Origin: Pseudomonas putida | GTDB lineage: Bacteria > Pseudomonadota > Gammaproteobacteria > Pseudomonadales > Pseudomonadaceae | DNA: 64,000 nucleotides | Direction of reading: 5' to 3' | Assembly (NCBI RefSeq): GCF_016406145.1 | Contig: NZ_CP066306.1 | Span: 2,356,001 to 2,420,000 of the forward strand | Part shown: piece by piece, positions 1-8,142 of the stretch | Numbering within the stretch: position 1 is the stretch's first letter | Layout: each line of letters begins with the position of its first letter | Program-made: the position numbers and the translations under genes | The notes under the pieces: generated by a model | Database searches by the model: none | Told to the model about the DNA's origin: nothing | Seen by the model: only the letters and a program-made list of their open reading frames with translations

Positions 1-1326
1 CAGCCGGGTGGTCATGTACACGCCTTCCTGGGTGGTGACTTCGCGTACGTTGTTGGTGTGCACGAAGTTCGGCTTGCCGCCATCGATCGGCCAGTTGGTG
101 TCGTATGGGCTGTAGTTGCGTGTGTCCATGTCGTAGATGCGCTTGCTGGCGCCCACCACCAGCTCGTGGGTGCGGCCAAACGCTTCGAACGGGCCGCTGA
201 CGAAGCCGTCAAGGCCGGCCTGGTTTTCCTGGTGCTTGGACTGGTAAGCGGTGCGGGACAACGGCTTATTGAGCCCGGCCCAGCGCGACTGGTAGGAGCC
301 GGTGAAGGTGCCGTCTTGCTGGGAATAGTTGGCGTTGACCTGAAGTTTCCAGTCATTGGCCAGGCGCTGCTGCACTTCGGCGAATACGGTGTTGATCTCC
401 TGATCCTTGTTTTCCCAGTCACTGCCTGGGTTGTAGGAACGCGAGAAGTCCATGTGGTGGCCGTTCAGGGCGGTTGGCATGGCGCCCCAGAAGTTGTTGG
501 TCTGGTCTTTCTGGTGAGAGAAGCCGAGGGTCAGTGTGGTGTCTTCGGACAGGTCCGCCTCGGTGATTGCATAGAACAGGCCGTGGTCTTGTTCGACGTC
601 ATCGATGTAGCTGTTGGCCCCCCGGTATGACGTCACCACGCGGCCGCGCAGTGTGCCACTGTCGTTGAGCGGGCTGGAGGCATCGATTTCGCCGCGGTAG
701 TCGTCCCAGCTGCCAGCGGCGCCGGTCAGGGTGACCTTCTGTTCGGCCAGCGGACGCTTGCGTACCAGGTTGATGGCCGCCGAAGGGTTGCCGGAGCCGG
801 TGATCAGGCCGGTCGCACCGCGGACGATCTCGACGCGGTCGAACATGGCCAGGTTAGGCTGGGCACCTACGGTATACGGCTTGTAACCGCTCGGAATGCC
901 GTCGTACATCAGGTTGTCGATGTCAAAGCCACGCGAGATGTAGTTTTGCCGACCTGGACCGCCGGAATAGTCAAGGAACAGCCCTGGCGTAGCCTTGACC
1001 ACGTCGTTGATGCTGGTCATCGCCTGGTCGTCCATGCGCTGACGGGTAATCACGGTCACCGCCTGCGGTGTTTCACGCAGGCTCAATGGCAGCTTGGTGG
1101 CGGTGGCCATGGAACCTGTGGTGTAGGACTGCGAACCCTCGGTGGTGCTGCCCAGCCGATCGGAGCTGATCTCGGTGGCGCCCAACACCAGCGTGGTGGG
1201 CTGGTCGTCTTCGGCCAAGGCCGGTGTGACGATGGCCATGCACACGGCCATGGCGAGCAGGTTGCGGGCAGGGAGATGGCGCGAGGGCGCGAGTGGCGAC
1301 GGCATTGGGGGTGGGTTCCTGTACAT
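1..1326 (-). CDS. TonB-dependent siderophore receptor, 3' part cut off by window
   Basis: Outer-membrane receptor that imports a ferric siderophore with energy from TonB-ExbBD. The 442 codons visible from the ATG at 1326 begin with a signal peptide ending near ...TPALA, followed by the region VLGATEIS that serves as TonB box. The plug domain follows (LPLSLRETPQAVTVITRQRM, then GFDIDNLMYDGIP and EIVRGATGLITGSGNPSAAINLVRKRP), and then the first beta-barrel strands. The plug pattern is that of FpvA/FhuE-type receptors for hydroxamate siderophores or pyoverdines. The reading frame is open to base 1, so the rest of the barrel lies outside. A Fur-box-like sequence 26 bases upstream of the start points to iron repression. 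The exact siderophore cannot be told from this part. Confidence 0.9.
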   Translation of the reverse strand, partial: MYRNPPPMPSPLAPSRHLPARNLLAMAVCMAIVTPALAEDDQPTTLVLGATEISSDRLGSTTEGSQSYTTGSMATATKLPLSLRETPQAVTVITRQRMDDQAMTSINDVVKATPGLFLDYSGGPGRQNYISRGFDIDNLMYDGIPSGYKPYTVGAQPNLAMFDRVEIVRGATGLITGSGNPSAAINLVRKRPLAEQKVTLTGAAGSWDDYRGEIDASSPLNDSGTLRGRVVTSYRGANSYIDDVEQDHGLFYAITEADLSEDTTLTLGFSHQKDQTNNFWGAMPTALNGHHMDFSRSYNPGSDWENKDQEINTVFAEVQQRLANDWKLQVNANYSQQDGTFTGSYQSRWAGLNKPLSRTAYQSKHQENQAGLDGFVSGPFEAFGRTHELVVGASKRIYDMDTRNYSPYDTNWPIDGGKPNFVHTNNVREVTTQEGVYMTTRL

Positions 1327-1351
1327 TGTTAAACGTTATTGAAAGTGTGTA

Positions 1352-1366
1352 TGAGAACGATTAACA
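1352..1366. promoter_or_regulatory. putative Fur box of the siderophore receptor
   Basis: TGAGAACGATTAACA matches the 7-1-7 Fur consensus (TGATAAT-N-ATTATCA) at 11 of 14 arm positions. It lies just upstream of the receptor start at 1326, which is the expected place for an iron-repressed promoter. This is a by-eye match. Confidence 0.6.
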
Positions 1367-1470
1367 ATAAGTTTGTCAGGATTTGCCTGCCCTTGAAAGA
1401 TTGGGATGCAGGAATTTTTACCTTTTTTTCACATTTGTGGCGGTGGCCGGGCGGCTTCGTGCAGAGGGGA

Positions 1471-2313
1471 TCAGGGTTCAGTGCGGTTTATCGTCTTGCC
1501 CTGCTGCACAGCCACTTCCGCAGCCTGGCCATCACGTTGCTTGCCTTGGCGCGCCAACCCTTCCAGTTGCGGGATCAGCATGCCTTCGGGCAAATGTCGC
1601 CAGAAACGCCCCGGCATGTGCAGGCGCAAGGCATCCGGGTTGAGGCGGGCGGGGTTGAAGGTATGGCGGTAGTAGGTCCGCCACAGCTCGGCACCCGGGT
1701 CATCGGCATTGCGCGCCCACTGCCGCCAGGCGTCCGGGCAGTGCCGCTGGTAATCGAAACCCTGGCCGTCGAAGCGAATACCGTCCTGCGGTGTGGCGAT
1801 CAACCAGCGCTGGCGCCCCAGGCGGTCGGCGAAGTGCGCGCTGGCACTGGGCAGAATGTCATGGGCCGGCTCGTGATAGGCCACCAGGTCCAGTTGCAGT
1901 TGCTCGGCAAGTGCTGGTGGCAAGGGTACGAAACGCACGAACGCGTGCAAGTGATGTGCTTCACGGCTGACCTGCTTGATACGCCGGTGCAGTTCACTGC
2001 CCAGGCGGTCGCCCGCAAGCATTGCCGTGCGGTCACCGTGGGCCACGCGCCAGAGCACTTCGTACAGCAGGTTCCAGCGTTGCTCGCCCCGGTAGCGCGA
2101 TGCCTGTTCCAAGAGGCTCAACAGCGCCGCCGGTACCGTGGCGCGAAACGGGCCGGGCCCGTCTGGCAGGGGGGCAGGCACCGCCAGGAGATCGTCGATC
2201 GGGCCTTGCGACCAGGTCACTTGCGCCGGGTCGATGCCGTGCCCGAGCAGCGTGCGGGCCTGGTCGCGCCAGGTGCTGAAGCGCTCGTCACAGTCGAGCG
2301 CGATCACCCCCAC
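1471..2313 (-). CDS. DUF4130-type DNA metabolism protein, partner of the radical SAM protein
   Basis: This 280-residue protein resembles the DUF4130/TIGR03915 family, described as a putative DNA modification or repair partner of a radical SAM protein. It carries the family-like stretch WRTYYRHTFNPARLNPDALRLHMPGRFWRHLPEG near the C-terminus. In other bacteria this domain can be fused to a uracil-DNA-glycosylase-like domain; here it stands alone. Its start codon at 2313 lies inside the end of the upstream radical SAM gene, so the two are translationally coupled. The LexA-like box before the first gene suggests SOS induction of both. The biochemical activity of the family is, to my knowledge, unproven. 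Confidence 0.8.
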   Translation of the reverse strand: MGVIALDCDERFSTWRDQARTLLGHGIDPAQVTWSQGPIDDLLAVPAPLPDGPGPFRATVPAALLSLLEQASRYRGEQRWNLLYEVLWRVAHGDRTAMLAGDRLGSELHRRIKQVSREAHHLHAFVRFVPLPPALAEQLQLDLVAYHEPAHDILPSASAHFADRLGRQRWLIATPQDGIRFDGQGFDYQRHCPDAWRQWARNADDPGAELWRTYYRHTFNPARLNPDALRLHMPGRFWRHLPEGMLIPQLEGLARQGKQRDGQAAEVAVQQGKTINRTEP

Positions 2314-3524
2314 AACCCCATCTGCACCGGCGCCTGTGGTTCACGCAGGCGCTCGCGCAGCAGGCCGCTGCGCAGCTCCGCCTGGCCTGGGCGGTAGTCG
2401 CTGGTGATGATGAATGGCCGGGCCTTGTCGAGCACGCAGCGCAGCTGGATCAGGTCGTCGTAGCGCACGCGCCGTTCCCGGCGCAGCGCCACCAGCCGCT
2501 GCACACTGCGCAGGCCGATGCCGGGGATACGTGCCAGCAGCGCGGGCTCGGCACGGTTCACATCCAGTGGGAACACCTCACGGTTGGCCAGCGCCCAGGC
2601 AAGCTTGGGGTCGATGTCAAGCGCCAGGTTAGCCTCCTGGCCAAGCAACTCACCCGCTTTGTAGCCATAGCCGCGCAACAGGAAGTCTGCCTGGTACAAG
2701 CGGTGCTCGCGCAGCAGCGGTGGAGCTGCCAGCGGCACGCTGCCGGGGCTGTCGGGTATCGGGCTGAAAGCTGAGTAATACACGCGCTTGAGGCCGTAAC
2801 CCTGGTACAGCGACTCGGCGTTGCGCAGCAGTGTGCTGTCGTCAGTGGCGTCGGCGCCGACGATGACCTGGGTGCTTTGCCCGGCCGGGGTGAAGCGCGG
2901 TGCTTTCGGTTCGCCCGCCACGGCTTGCTGCCCCTGGTGGATGACGCCCATGGCCTGGCGAATGGTATGGGCGTGTTTTTCCGGGGCCAGGCGCTTGAGG
3001 CTGGCATCGGTGGGCAGTTCGATATTGACGCTGAGGCGGTCGGCCAGGCGCCCGGCTTCCTCGATCAGCAGTGGGTCGGCGTCGGGGATGGTCTTGAGGT
3101 GGATGTAACCCCGGAAGTTGTGCTCCTCACGCAGCAGGCGCGCCACGCGGATCAACTGTTCCATGGTGTAGTCGGCCGAGCGGATGATGCCGGAGCTCAG
3201 GAACAGGCCACTGATGCAGTTGCGCCGGTAGAAATCCAGGGTCAGGCGCACCACTTCCTCGGGCGTGAAACGTGCCCGCGGCACGTTGCTGGAGCGGCGA
3301 TTGACGCAATATTGGCAGTCGTACAGGCAGAAGTTGGTCAACAGCACCTTGAGCAGCGAAACGCAGCGCCCGTCCGGTGTATAGCTGTGGCAGATGCCCA
3401 TGCCATTGGTGGCGCCCAGGCCGTTGCTGCCGCGCGAGCTGCGTTTGGGCGCGCCACTGCTGGCACAGGACGCGTCGTACTTGGCGGCATCGGCGAGGAT
3501 GCCAAGCTTGGCAATGAGCTGCAT
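2304..3524 (-). CDS. putative DNA modification/repair radical SAM protein
   Basis: This 406-residue radical SAM enzyme matches the TIGR03916 type. The iron-sulfur motif CxxxCxxC is formed by C66, C70 and C73 (NFCLYDCQYC). More cysteines occur upstream at about 20, 45 and 54. The C-terminal part (about 320-375) holds a helix-hairpin-helix-like segment (LLARIPGIGLRSVQRLVALRR), which usually binds DNA backbone. The gene comes first in a two-gene unit with the DUF4130 protein, overlapping by 10 bases. A LexA-like palindrome ends 18 bases upstream of the start. Together these suggest a DNA-damage-induced repair function. The substrate lesion is unknown. Confidence 0.85.
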   Translation of the reverse strand: MQLIAKLGILADAAKYDASCASSGAPKRSSRGSNGLGATNGMGICHSYTPDGRCVSLLKVLLTNFCLYDCQYCVNRRSSNVPRARFTPEEVVRLTLDFYRRNCISGLFLSSGIIRSADYTMEQLIRVARLLREEHNFRGYIHLKTIPDADPLLIEEAGRLADRLSVNIELPTDASLKRLAPEKHAHTIRQAMGVIHQGQQAVAGEPKAPRFTPAGQSTQVIVGADATDDSTLLRNAESLYQGYGLKRVYYSAFSPIPDSPGSVPLAAPPLLREHRLYQADFLLRGYGYKAGELLGQEANLALDIDPKLAWALANREVFPLDVNRAEPALLARIPGIGLRSVQRLVALRRERRVRYDDLIQLRCVLDKARPFIITSDYRPGQAELRSGLLRERLREPQAPVQMGLWG

Positions 3525-3541
3525 GAGGGTGTCTCGTGATA

Positions 3542-3557
3542 CTGAATATTCATACAG
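3542..3557. promoter_or_regulatory. putative LexA (SOS) box
   Basis: CTGAATATTCATACAG on the + strand agrees with CTGTATATATATACAG at 13 of 16 positions. It lies 18 bases upstream of the radical SAM start codon, close enough for a bound repressor to block transcription. Confidence 0.65.
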
Positions 3558-3755
3558 TATTTTGAGAATGGACTGAATGCAAGTGGCGCAGCAGCCCTGT
3601 CAAACGTTACGACCCGCTCAGTCAGGACATCTAAACTTACAAACAGCCCGCCGCGGTTGCCATCACGGCGAGCCCTCACACCTTAATCCGACCACCGCGA
3701 CCCCGGACCGGACATCCCTCGCTGACGGTGGCCTTCTTGCAGAGGAGGGCAGGTC

Positions 3756-4802
3756 ATGGACGAGGCAAGGCTTCATGATTTCATGGGCAAGCTGGTGGGA
3801 GACATGGGCGCTGCGGCGACCCTGGCCAATGTGATACTTGGCGACGAACTGGGGTTGTACCGGGCCATGGCTGATAGTCAGCCGGTCACCCCCGAAGTGC
3901 TGGCGGCCCGGACCGGCTGCCACCCACGGCTGGTGCGCGAATGGCTCAACGCTCAGGCCGCGTCCGGCTATGTGGTCCATGAGCAGGGCAGGTTCGTGCT
4001 GCCCGAGGAGCAGGCCATGGCACTGGCCCTGGAGGACTCACCGGCCTATATGGCGGGTGGCGCGGCGGTGGTGGCCGCGCTGTTCCACGACAAGGACAAG
4101 CTGGTGGCTGCCATGCGCGGTGATGGCGGGCTGGCCTGGGGCGACCATCACCCCTGCATGTTCAGCGGTACCGAGCGTTTCTTCCGGCCCGGCTATCGCA
4201 CCTTCCTGGTGGCCGACTGGCTGCCGGCGCTTGACGGAGTGGTGGCCAAGCTGCAGGCCGGCGCCAAGGTCGCGGATGTCGGTTGCGGGCATGGCGCTTC
4301 GACGCTGGTCATGGCCCAGGCGTTTCCAGCATCGACCTTCATCGGCTATGACTACCATACGCCGTCCATCAGCACGGCCCGCGAACGCGCCAGTGAGGCC
4401 GGTTTGACCCCGCAGGTGAGTTTCCAGCAGGCTTCGGCCAAGGATTATCCGGGCAGCGATCATGATCTGGTGTGCTTCTTCGATTGCCTGCACGACATGG
4501 GCGACCCCGTTGGCGCTGCACGGCATGCCTACCAGGCGTTGAAGCCCGGTGGCACGGTGATGCTGGTTGAGCCCTATGCCGAGGACACGCTGGACGGCAA
4601 CCTGACGCCGGTCGGTCGCCTGTTCTATGCCGCGTCGACGTTTATCTGTACACCGAATTCGCTGTCTCAGGAGGTTGGGCTGGGGCTCGGCGCACAGGCC
4701 GGGGAGGCGCGCTTGCGGGCGGTGTTCGAGGAGGCGGGGTTCACGCAGTTCCGGCGGGCGACACAGACACCGTTCAACCTGATACTGGAAGCCAGGAAGT
4801 AG
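3756..4802 (+). CDS. class I SAM-dependent methyltransferase with N-terminal winged helix
   Basis: Protein of 348 residues. The N-terminal part (about 15-90) looks like the winged-helix dimerisation domain seen in Rv2258c-like and O-methyltransferase proteins (TPEVLAARTGCHPRLVREWLNAQAASG). The C-terminal part is a Rossmann methyltransferase with motif I VADVGCGHGAST (about 170-181), motif II around YDYHTPS, and LKPGGTVMLVEP. The start at 3756 follows a strong AGGAGGG ribosome site. It stands alone, followed by a REP pair. The methyl acceptor cannot be predicted. Confidence 0.85.
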   Translation: MDEARLHDFMGKLVGDMGAAATLANVILGDELGLYRAMADSQPVTPEVLAARTGCHPRLVREWLNAQAASGYVVHEQGRFVLPEEQAMALALEDSPAYMAGGAAVVAALFHDKDKLVAAMRGDGGLAWGDHHPCMFSGTERFFRPGYRTFLVADWLPALDGVVAKLQAGAKVADVGCGHGASTLVMAQAFPASTFIGYDYHTPSISTARERASEAGLTPQVSFQQASAKDYPGSDHDLVCFFDCLHDMGDPVGAARHAYQALKPGGTVMLVEPYAEDTLDGNLTPVGRLFYAASTFICTPNSLSQEVGLGLGAQAGEARLRAVFEEAGFTQFRRATQTPFNLILEARK

Positions 4803-4817
4803 GCGTAGATCAATGCT

Positions 4818-4971
4818 GGCCTCATCGCCGGCAAGCCGGCTCCCACAGGAACACCACTGGCCTTGAGAGCAGTGGCAGGCACACCACCGGGCTTGAGTGA
4901 GGTGGCAGACACACCACTGCCCTTCAGAGCAGTGGTTAGCCTGTGGGAGCCGGCTTGCCGGCGATGAGGCC
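4818..4971. repeat. inverted pair of Pseudomonas REP elements (REPIN-like)
   Basis: Bases 4818-4849 and 4940-4971 are perfect 32-bp inverted copies of the P. putida-type REP sequence, with core GCCGGCAAGCCGGC. They sit between two convergent genes and enclose a separate 90-bp block of three tandem units. The whole element could form one long cruciform. Confidence 0.85.
4851..4940. repeat. three tandem 30-bp hairpin units inside the REP pair
   Basis: Units 4851-4880, 4881-4910 and 4911-4940 each start ACACCAC and each contain a small inverted repeat: CCACTG/CAGTGG in units 1 and 3, CCACC/GGTGG in unit 2. The T-A pair at stem position 5 becomes C-G in unit 2, so pairing is kept while the bases change. 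There is no spacer between units, so this is not a CRISPR array. Confidence 0.75.
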
Positions 4972-4980
4972 GGTGCAGAC

Positions 4981-5013
4981 AAAAAGAAGGGGCGCCCTGT
5001 TGGCGCCCCTTCT
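4981..5013 (-). terminator. Rho-independent terminator of the carboxynorspermidine synthase gene
   Basis: A 12-bp perfect stem (AGAAGGGGCGCC and its complement, loop of five) is followed on the minus strand by a run of five T. It lies just after the stop codon at 5022. Confidence 0.9.
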
Positions 5014-5021
5014 CTTGCTGC

Positions 5022-6266
5022 TTAGGCTTCAGCGTCCCAAGGACGATCGCCTTTTTCATCTTTCACGCGGGTCGGCAGGCCCATGACATCCAGCGCCTTG
5101 AGGAACGGCTCGGCTGGCAGCTCCTCGACGTTGACCATGCGCTTGGCATCCCACTCGCCGCGGGCAACTAGCAGGGCCGCAGCCACCGGCGGTACACCGG
5201 CGGTGTAGGAGATACCCTGGCTGTCGGTCTCAGCGTAGGCCTCTTCGTGGTCGGCCACGTTGTAGATGAACACTTCACGCGGCTGACCATCCTTGGTGCC
5301 CTTTACCAGGTCACCGATGCAGGTCTTGCCGGTGTAGCCCGGGGCAAGCGAAGCCGGGTCAGGCAGCACGGCCTTGACCACTTTCAGCGGCACCACTTCC
5401 AGGCCTTCAGCGGTCTTGACCGGTTGCTCGGAAAGCAGGCCAAGGTTCTTCAGCACGGTGAACACATTGATGTAGTGCTCGCCGAAGCTCATCCAGAAGC
5501 GCACGTTCGGCACGTTCAGGTTCTTCGAGATCGAGTGGACCTCGTCGTGACCGGTCAGGTACAGGTTCTGCGAACCCACGACCGGCAGGTCGTCGGTACG
5601 CTTGACCTCGAACATGGTGTTGCTGGTCCACTGGCTGTTCTGCCAGCTCCATACTTGCCCGGTGAACTCGCGGAAGTTGATTTCCGGGTCGAAGTTGGTG
5701 GCGAAGTACTTGCCGTGGGATCCAGCATTGACGTCGAGAATATCGATCGAGTCAATGCTGTCGAAATACTGTTGCTGCGCCAGTTTTGCGTAGCTGTTCA
5801 CCACACCCGGGTCGAAACCGACGCCGAGAATGGCGGTGATGTTCTTCTCTTGGCATTCTTCGAGGTGTTTCCACTCGTAGTTGCCATACCAGGGCGGCGT
5901 CTCGCAAATCTTGCCCGGTTCTTCGTGGATCGCGGTGTCCAGGTAGGCGACACCGGTATCGATGCAGGCACGCAGCACCGACATGTTGAGGAAGGCGGAG
6001 CCCACGTTGATCACGATCTGCGATTCAGTCTCGCGGATCAGTGCCTTGGTTGCCTCGACATCGAGGGCGTTGAGCGAGAAGGCCTGGATGTCGGCGGGTA
6101 CCTTGAGGCTACCCTTGGCCTTGACGCTGTCGATGATGGCCTGGCATTTGGAGATGTTCCGCGACGCAATGGCAATACGACCGAGTTCGTCGTTATGCTG
6201 CGCGCACTTGTGGGCCACCACCTTGGCGACACCTCCTGCACCAATGATAAGAACGTTCTTCTTCAA
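5022..6266 (-). CDS. carboxynorspermidine synthase (saccharopine-dehydrogenase family)
   Basis: Protein of 414 residues with an N-terminal Rossmann motif (VLIIGAGGVAKVVAHKCAQ) and the saccharopine-dehydrogenase-like C-terminal domain. Family members of this length next to nspC reductively condense L-aspartate-4-semialdehyde with a diamine (diaminopropane or putrescine) to carboxynorspermidine or carboxyspermidine using NADPH. The next gene upstream is the matching decarboxylase, only 32 bases away, so the two form a polyamine operon ending in a strong terminator. The assignment rests on the family pattern and on this pairing. A plain saccharopine dehydrogenase role is less likely. Confidence 0.88.
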   Translation of the reverse strand: MKKNVLIIGAGGVAKVVAHKCAQHNDELGRIAIASRNISKCQAIIDSVKAKGSLKVPADIQAFSLNALDVEATKALIRETESQIVINVGSAFLNMSVLRACIDTGVAYLDTAIHEEPGKICETPPWYGNYEWKHLEECQEKNITAILGVGFDPGVVNSYAKLAQQQYFDSIDSIDILDVNAGSHGKYFATNFDPEINFREFTGQVWSWQNSQWTSNTMFEVKRTDDLPVVGSQNLYLTGHDEVHSISKNLNVPNVRFWMSFGEHYINVFTVLKNLGLLSEQPVKTAEGLEVVPLKVVKAVLPDPASLAPGYTGKTCIGDLVKGTKDGQPREVFIYNVADHEEAYAETDSQGISYTAGVPPVAAALLVARGEWDAKRMVNVEELPAEPFLKALDVMGLPTRVKDEKGDRPWDAEA

Positions 6267-6298
6267 TTTATCCCTTGCTCCTTACTTGATAGCCGGCC

Positions 6299-7396
6299 TT
6301 ACGACAGGCTGGAAACGTAGTCTTCGAAACCGAACTCGCGCACCACTTCGACGCTGCCGTCGAGCTGCTTGACCGCGATGGATGGCATCTTCAAACCGTT
6401 GAACCAGTTTTTCTTGACCATGGTGTAACCCGCCGTGTCGATGAACGACAGGCGATCGCCGATGGCCAGCGGACGATCGAATTGGTACTCGCCGAAGATG
6501 TCGCCGGCCAGGCACGATTTGCCGCAGACCATGTAGGTGTGCTCGCCATCGTTGGGGGCCATCTTGGCGTTCAGCCGGTAGATCAGCAGGTCGAGCAGGT
6601 GTGCTTCGATCGAGCTGTCGACCACGGCCAGGTTCTTGCCGTTGTACAGGGTGTCGAGCACGGTGACTTCCAGCGAGGCGCTGTTGGTGATGGCCGCTTC
6701 GCCCGGCTCCAGGTAGACCTGCACGCCATACGTCTGCGAGAAGGCTTTCAGGCGCGCGCAGAACGCATCGACTGCATAGTCTTCACCGGTGAAGTGAATG
6801 CCGCCACCCAGGCTGACCCACTCGACCTTGTGCAGCAGGTGGCCGAAGCGCTCTTCGATGTGCGTCAGCATCTTGTCGAACAGGCCGAAGTCACCGTTCT
6901 CGCAGTTGTTGTGGAACATGAAGCCGGAAATCTGCGAAATGACCTTCTCGATCTTCTCCGGGTCCCATTCACCGAGGCGGCTGAACGGGCGGGCCGGGTC
7001 GGCCAGCAGGTAGTCGGAGCTGCTCACCTGCGGGTTGACGCGCAGGCCGCGGACCTTGCCTTCGGACTTCTCGGCGAAGCGCTGCAGCTGGCCGATCGAG
7101 TTGAAGATGATCTTGTCGCAGTTCTCGAGCATTTCCTCGACCTCGTCGTCGGCCCAGGCCACGCTGTAGGCGTGGGTCTCGCCGGCGAACTTCTGGCGGC
7201 CGAGCTTGAGCTCGTACAGCGACGAGGACGTGGTGCCGTCCATGTACTGCTGCATCAGGTCGAAGACCGACCAGGTGGCGAAGCACTTGAGGGCAAGCAG
7301 TGCCTTGGCACCGGAGTGTTCGCGCACGTAGGCGATCTTCTCCATGTTGCTCAACAGCTTGGTTTTATCGATGAGGTAATACGGCGTCTTGATCAT
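6299..7396 (-). CDS. nspC: carboxynorspermidine decarboxylase
   Basis: This 365-residue PLP enzyme belongs to the alanine-racemase-fold decarboxylases. The PLP lysine is K37 in ALLALKCFATW, an NspC hallmark. Glycine-rich phosphate-binding sequence (SLGGGIHFTGEDY) and the late motif CGKSCLAGDIFGEY, with the active-site cysteine region, are present. It removes the carboxyl group from carboxynorspermidine or carboxyspermidine to give norspermidine or spermidine in the cytoplasm. It is the first gene of the two-gene polyamine unit. Confidence 0.92.
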   Translation of the reverse strand: MIKTPYYLIDKTKLLSNMEKIAYVREHSGAKALLALKCFATWSVFDLMQQYMDGTTSSSLYELKLGRQKFAGETHAYSVAWADDEVEEMLENCDKIIFNSIGQLQRFAEKSEGKVRGLRVNPQVSSSDYLLADPARPFSRLGEWDPEKIEKVISQISGFMFHNNCENGDFGLFDKMLTHIEERFGHLLHKVEWVSLGGGIHFTGEDYAVDAFCARLKAFSQTYGVQVYLEPGEAAITNSASLEVTVLDTLYNGKNLAVVDSSIEAHLLDLLIYRLNAKMAPNDGEHTYMVCGKSCLAGDIFGEYQFDRPLAIGDRLSFIDTAGYTMVKKNWFNGLKMPSIAVKQLDGSVEVVREFGFEDYVSSLS

Positions 7397-7591
7397 TTAA
7401 AGGCCCCCGGCCAGGCCGGCCAAAAAAAGGACACGCATTGTGCCTTCACTTGCTGCATACCGAAAGGGCGAGATATGCATTTCGTCGAGGTCGTTGCCGA
7501 TAGGCCGGAATTTTTCCGATTGCGGCGAGCTCATTGGAACATGCCTGTATGACCATCCTAATCACCGGCTGCGCATCTGAAGGAGAATCCG

Positions 7592-7636
7592 ATGAGTAGC
7601 TGTAACAGAACAGACCGGCACAGGAGCCATGAATGA
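7592..7636 (+). CDS. 14-codon leader ORF coupled to the phosphodiesterase
   Basis: A strong AAGGAG site at 7580-7585 stands six bases before an ATG at 7592. This opens a 14-residue ORF (MSSCNRTDRHRSHE) whose TGA overlaps the ATG of the next gene in an ATGA junction at 7633-7636. The downstream gene also has its own weaker CAGGAG inside the leader. The peptide resembles nothing I recognise. It may only couple translation, or it may be chance. Confidence 0.4.
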   Translation: MSSCNRTDRHRSHE

Positions 7637-8091
7637 AAACTGGCGTTATCTCCGACACCCACGGCTTGCTGCGGCCCGAGGCGCTTGATGCGCTGGCCGG
7701 TTGCGAACTGATCGTGCATGCCGGTGATATCGGCAAGCCTGAAATCATTGAGCTACTCCAGGCGTTGGCACCCGTGCAGATGGTGCGCGGCAACAACGAC
7801 CTGAAGCTGCCCTGGGCAGCTCGATTGGCCGATCAACGACGCTTCGACATGGAGGGGTGGCAGACACTGCTGGTGCACGACATTGCCGATGTGCCGGCCG
7901 AACTGGATGAGGCGGTGCGTGTGGTGATCACTGGGCATTCGCACAAGCCATTGGTTGACTGGCGGGAAGGGCGCTTGTACCTGAACCCCGGGAGTGCCGG
8001 GCCGCGGCGGTTCAAGTTGCCGGTGACGGTGGCGGTCATTGAAATCGAGGGCGAGCACCTGGCACCGCGCATCATTCAATTGCTTGAGTGA
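7633..8091 (+). CDS. YfcE-type metallophosphoesterase
   Basis: Small calcineurin-like phosphodiesterase of 152 residues. All the metal-site motifs of the YfcE/MJ0936 family are present in order: SDTHG (7-11), HAGDI, GNND, a histidine in LLVHD, GHSHKP, and NPGS. Such enzymes hydrolyse phosphodiester model substrates with a dinuclear metal centre; the natural substrate is generally not known. The start at 7633 is fixed by the ATGA overlap with a short leader ORF and the CAGGAG site. Confidence 0.9.
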   Translation: MKTGVISDTHGLLRPEALDALAGCELIVHAGDIGKPEIIELLQALAPVQMVRGNNDLKLPWAARLADQRRFDMEGWQTLLVHDIADVPAELDEAVRVVITGHSHKPLVDWREGRLYLNPGSAGPRRFKLPVTVAVIEIEGEHLAPRIIQLLE

Positions 8092-8142
8092 TGCTACGCC
8101 CTGATCGCTGGCCTGCCGGCGGTCAGGGCCGTGAAGGCAACC

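Noticed and set aside
4851..4940. Tandem repeats considered as a CRISPR array
   Set aside because: Units of 30 bp follow each other without spacers and there are no cas genes; they belong to a REP-bounded element.
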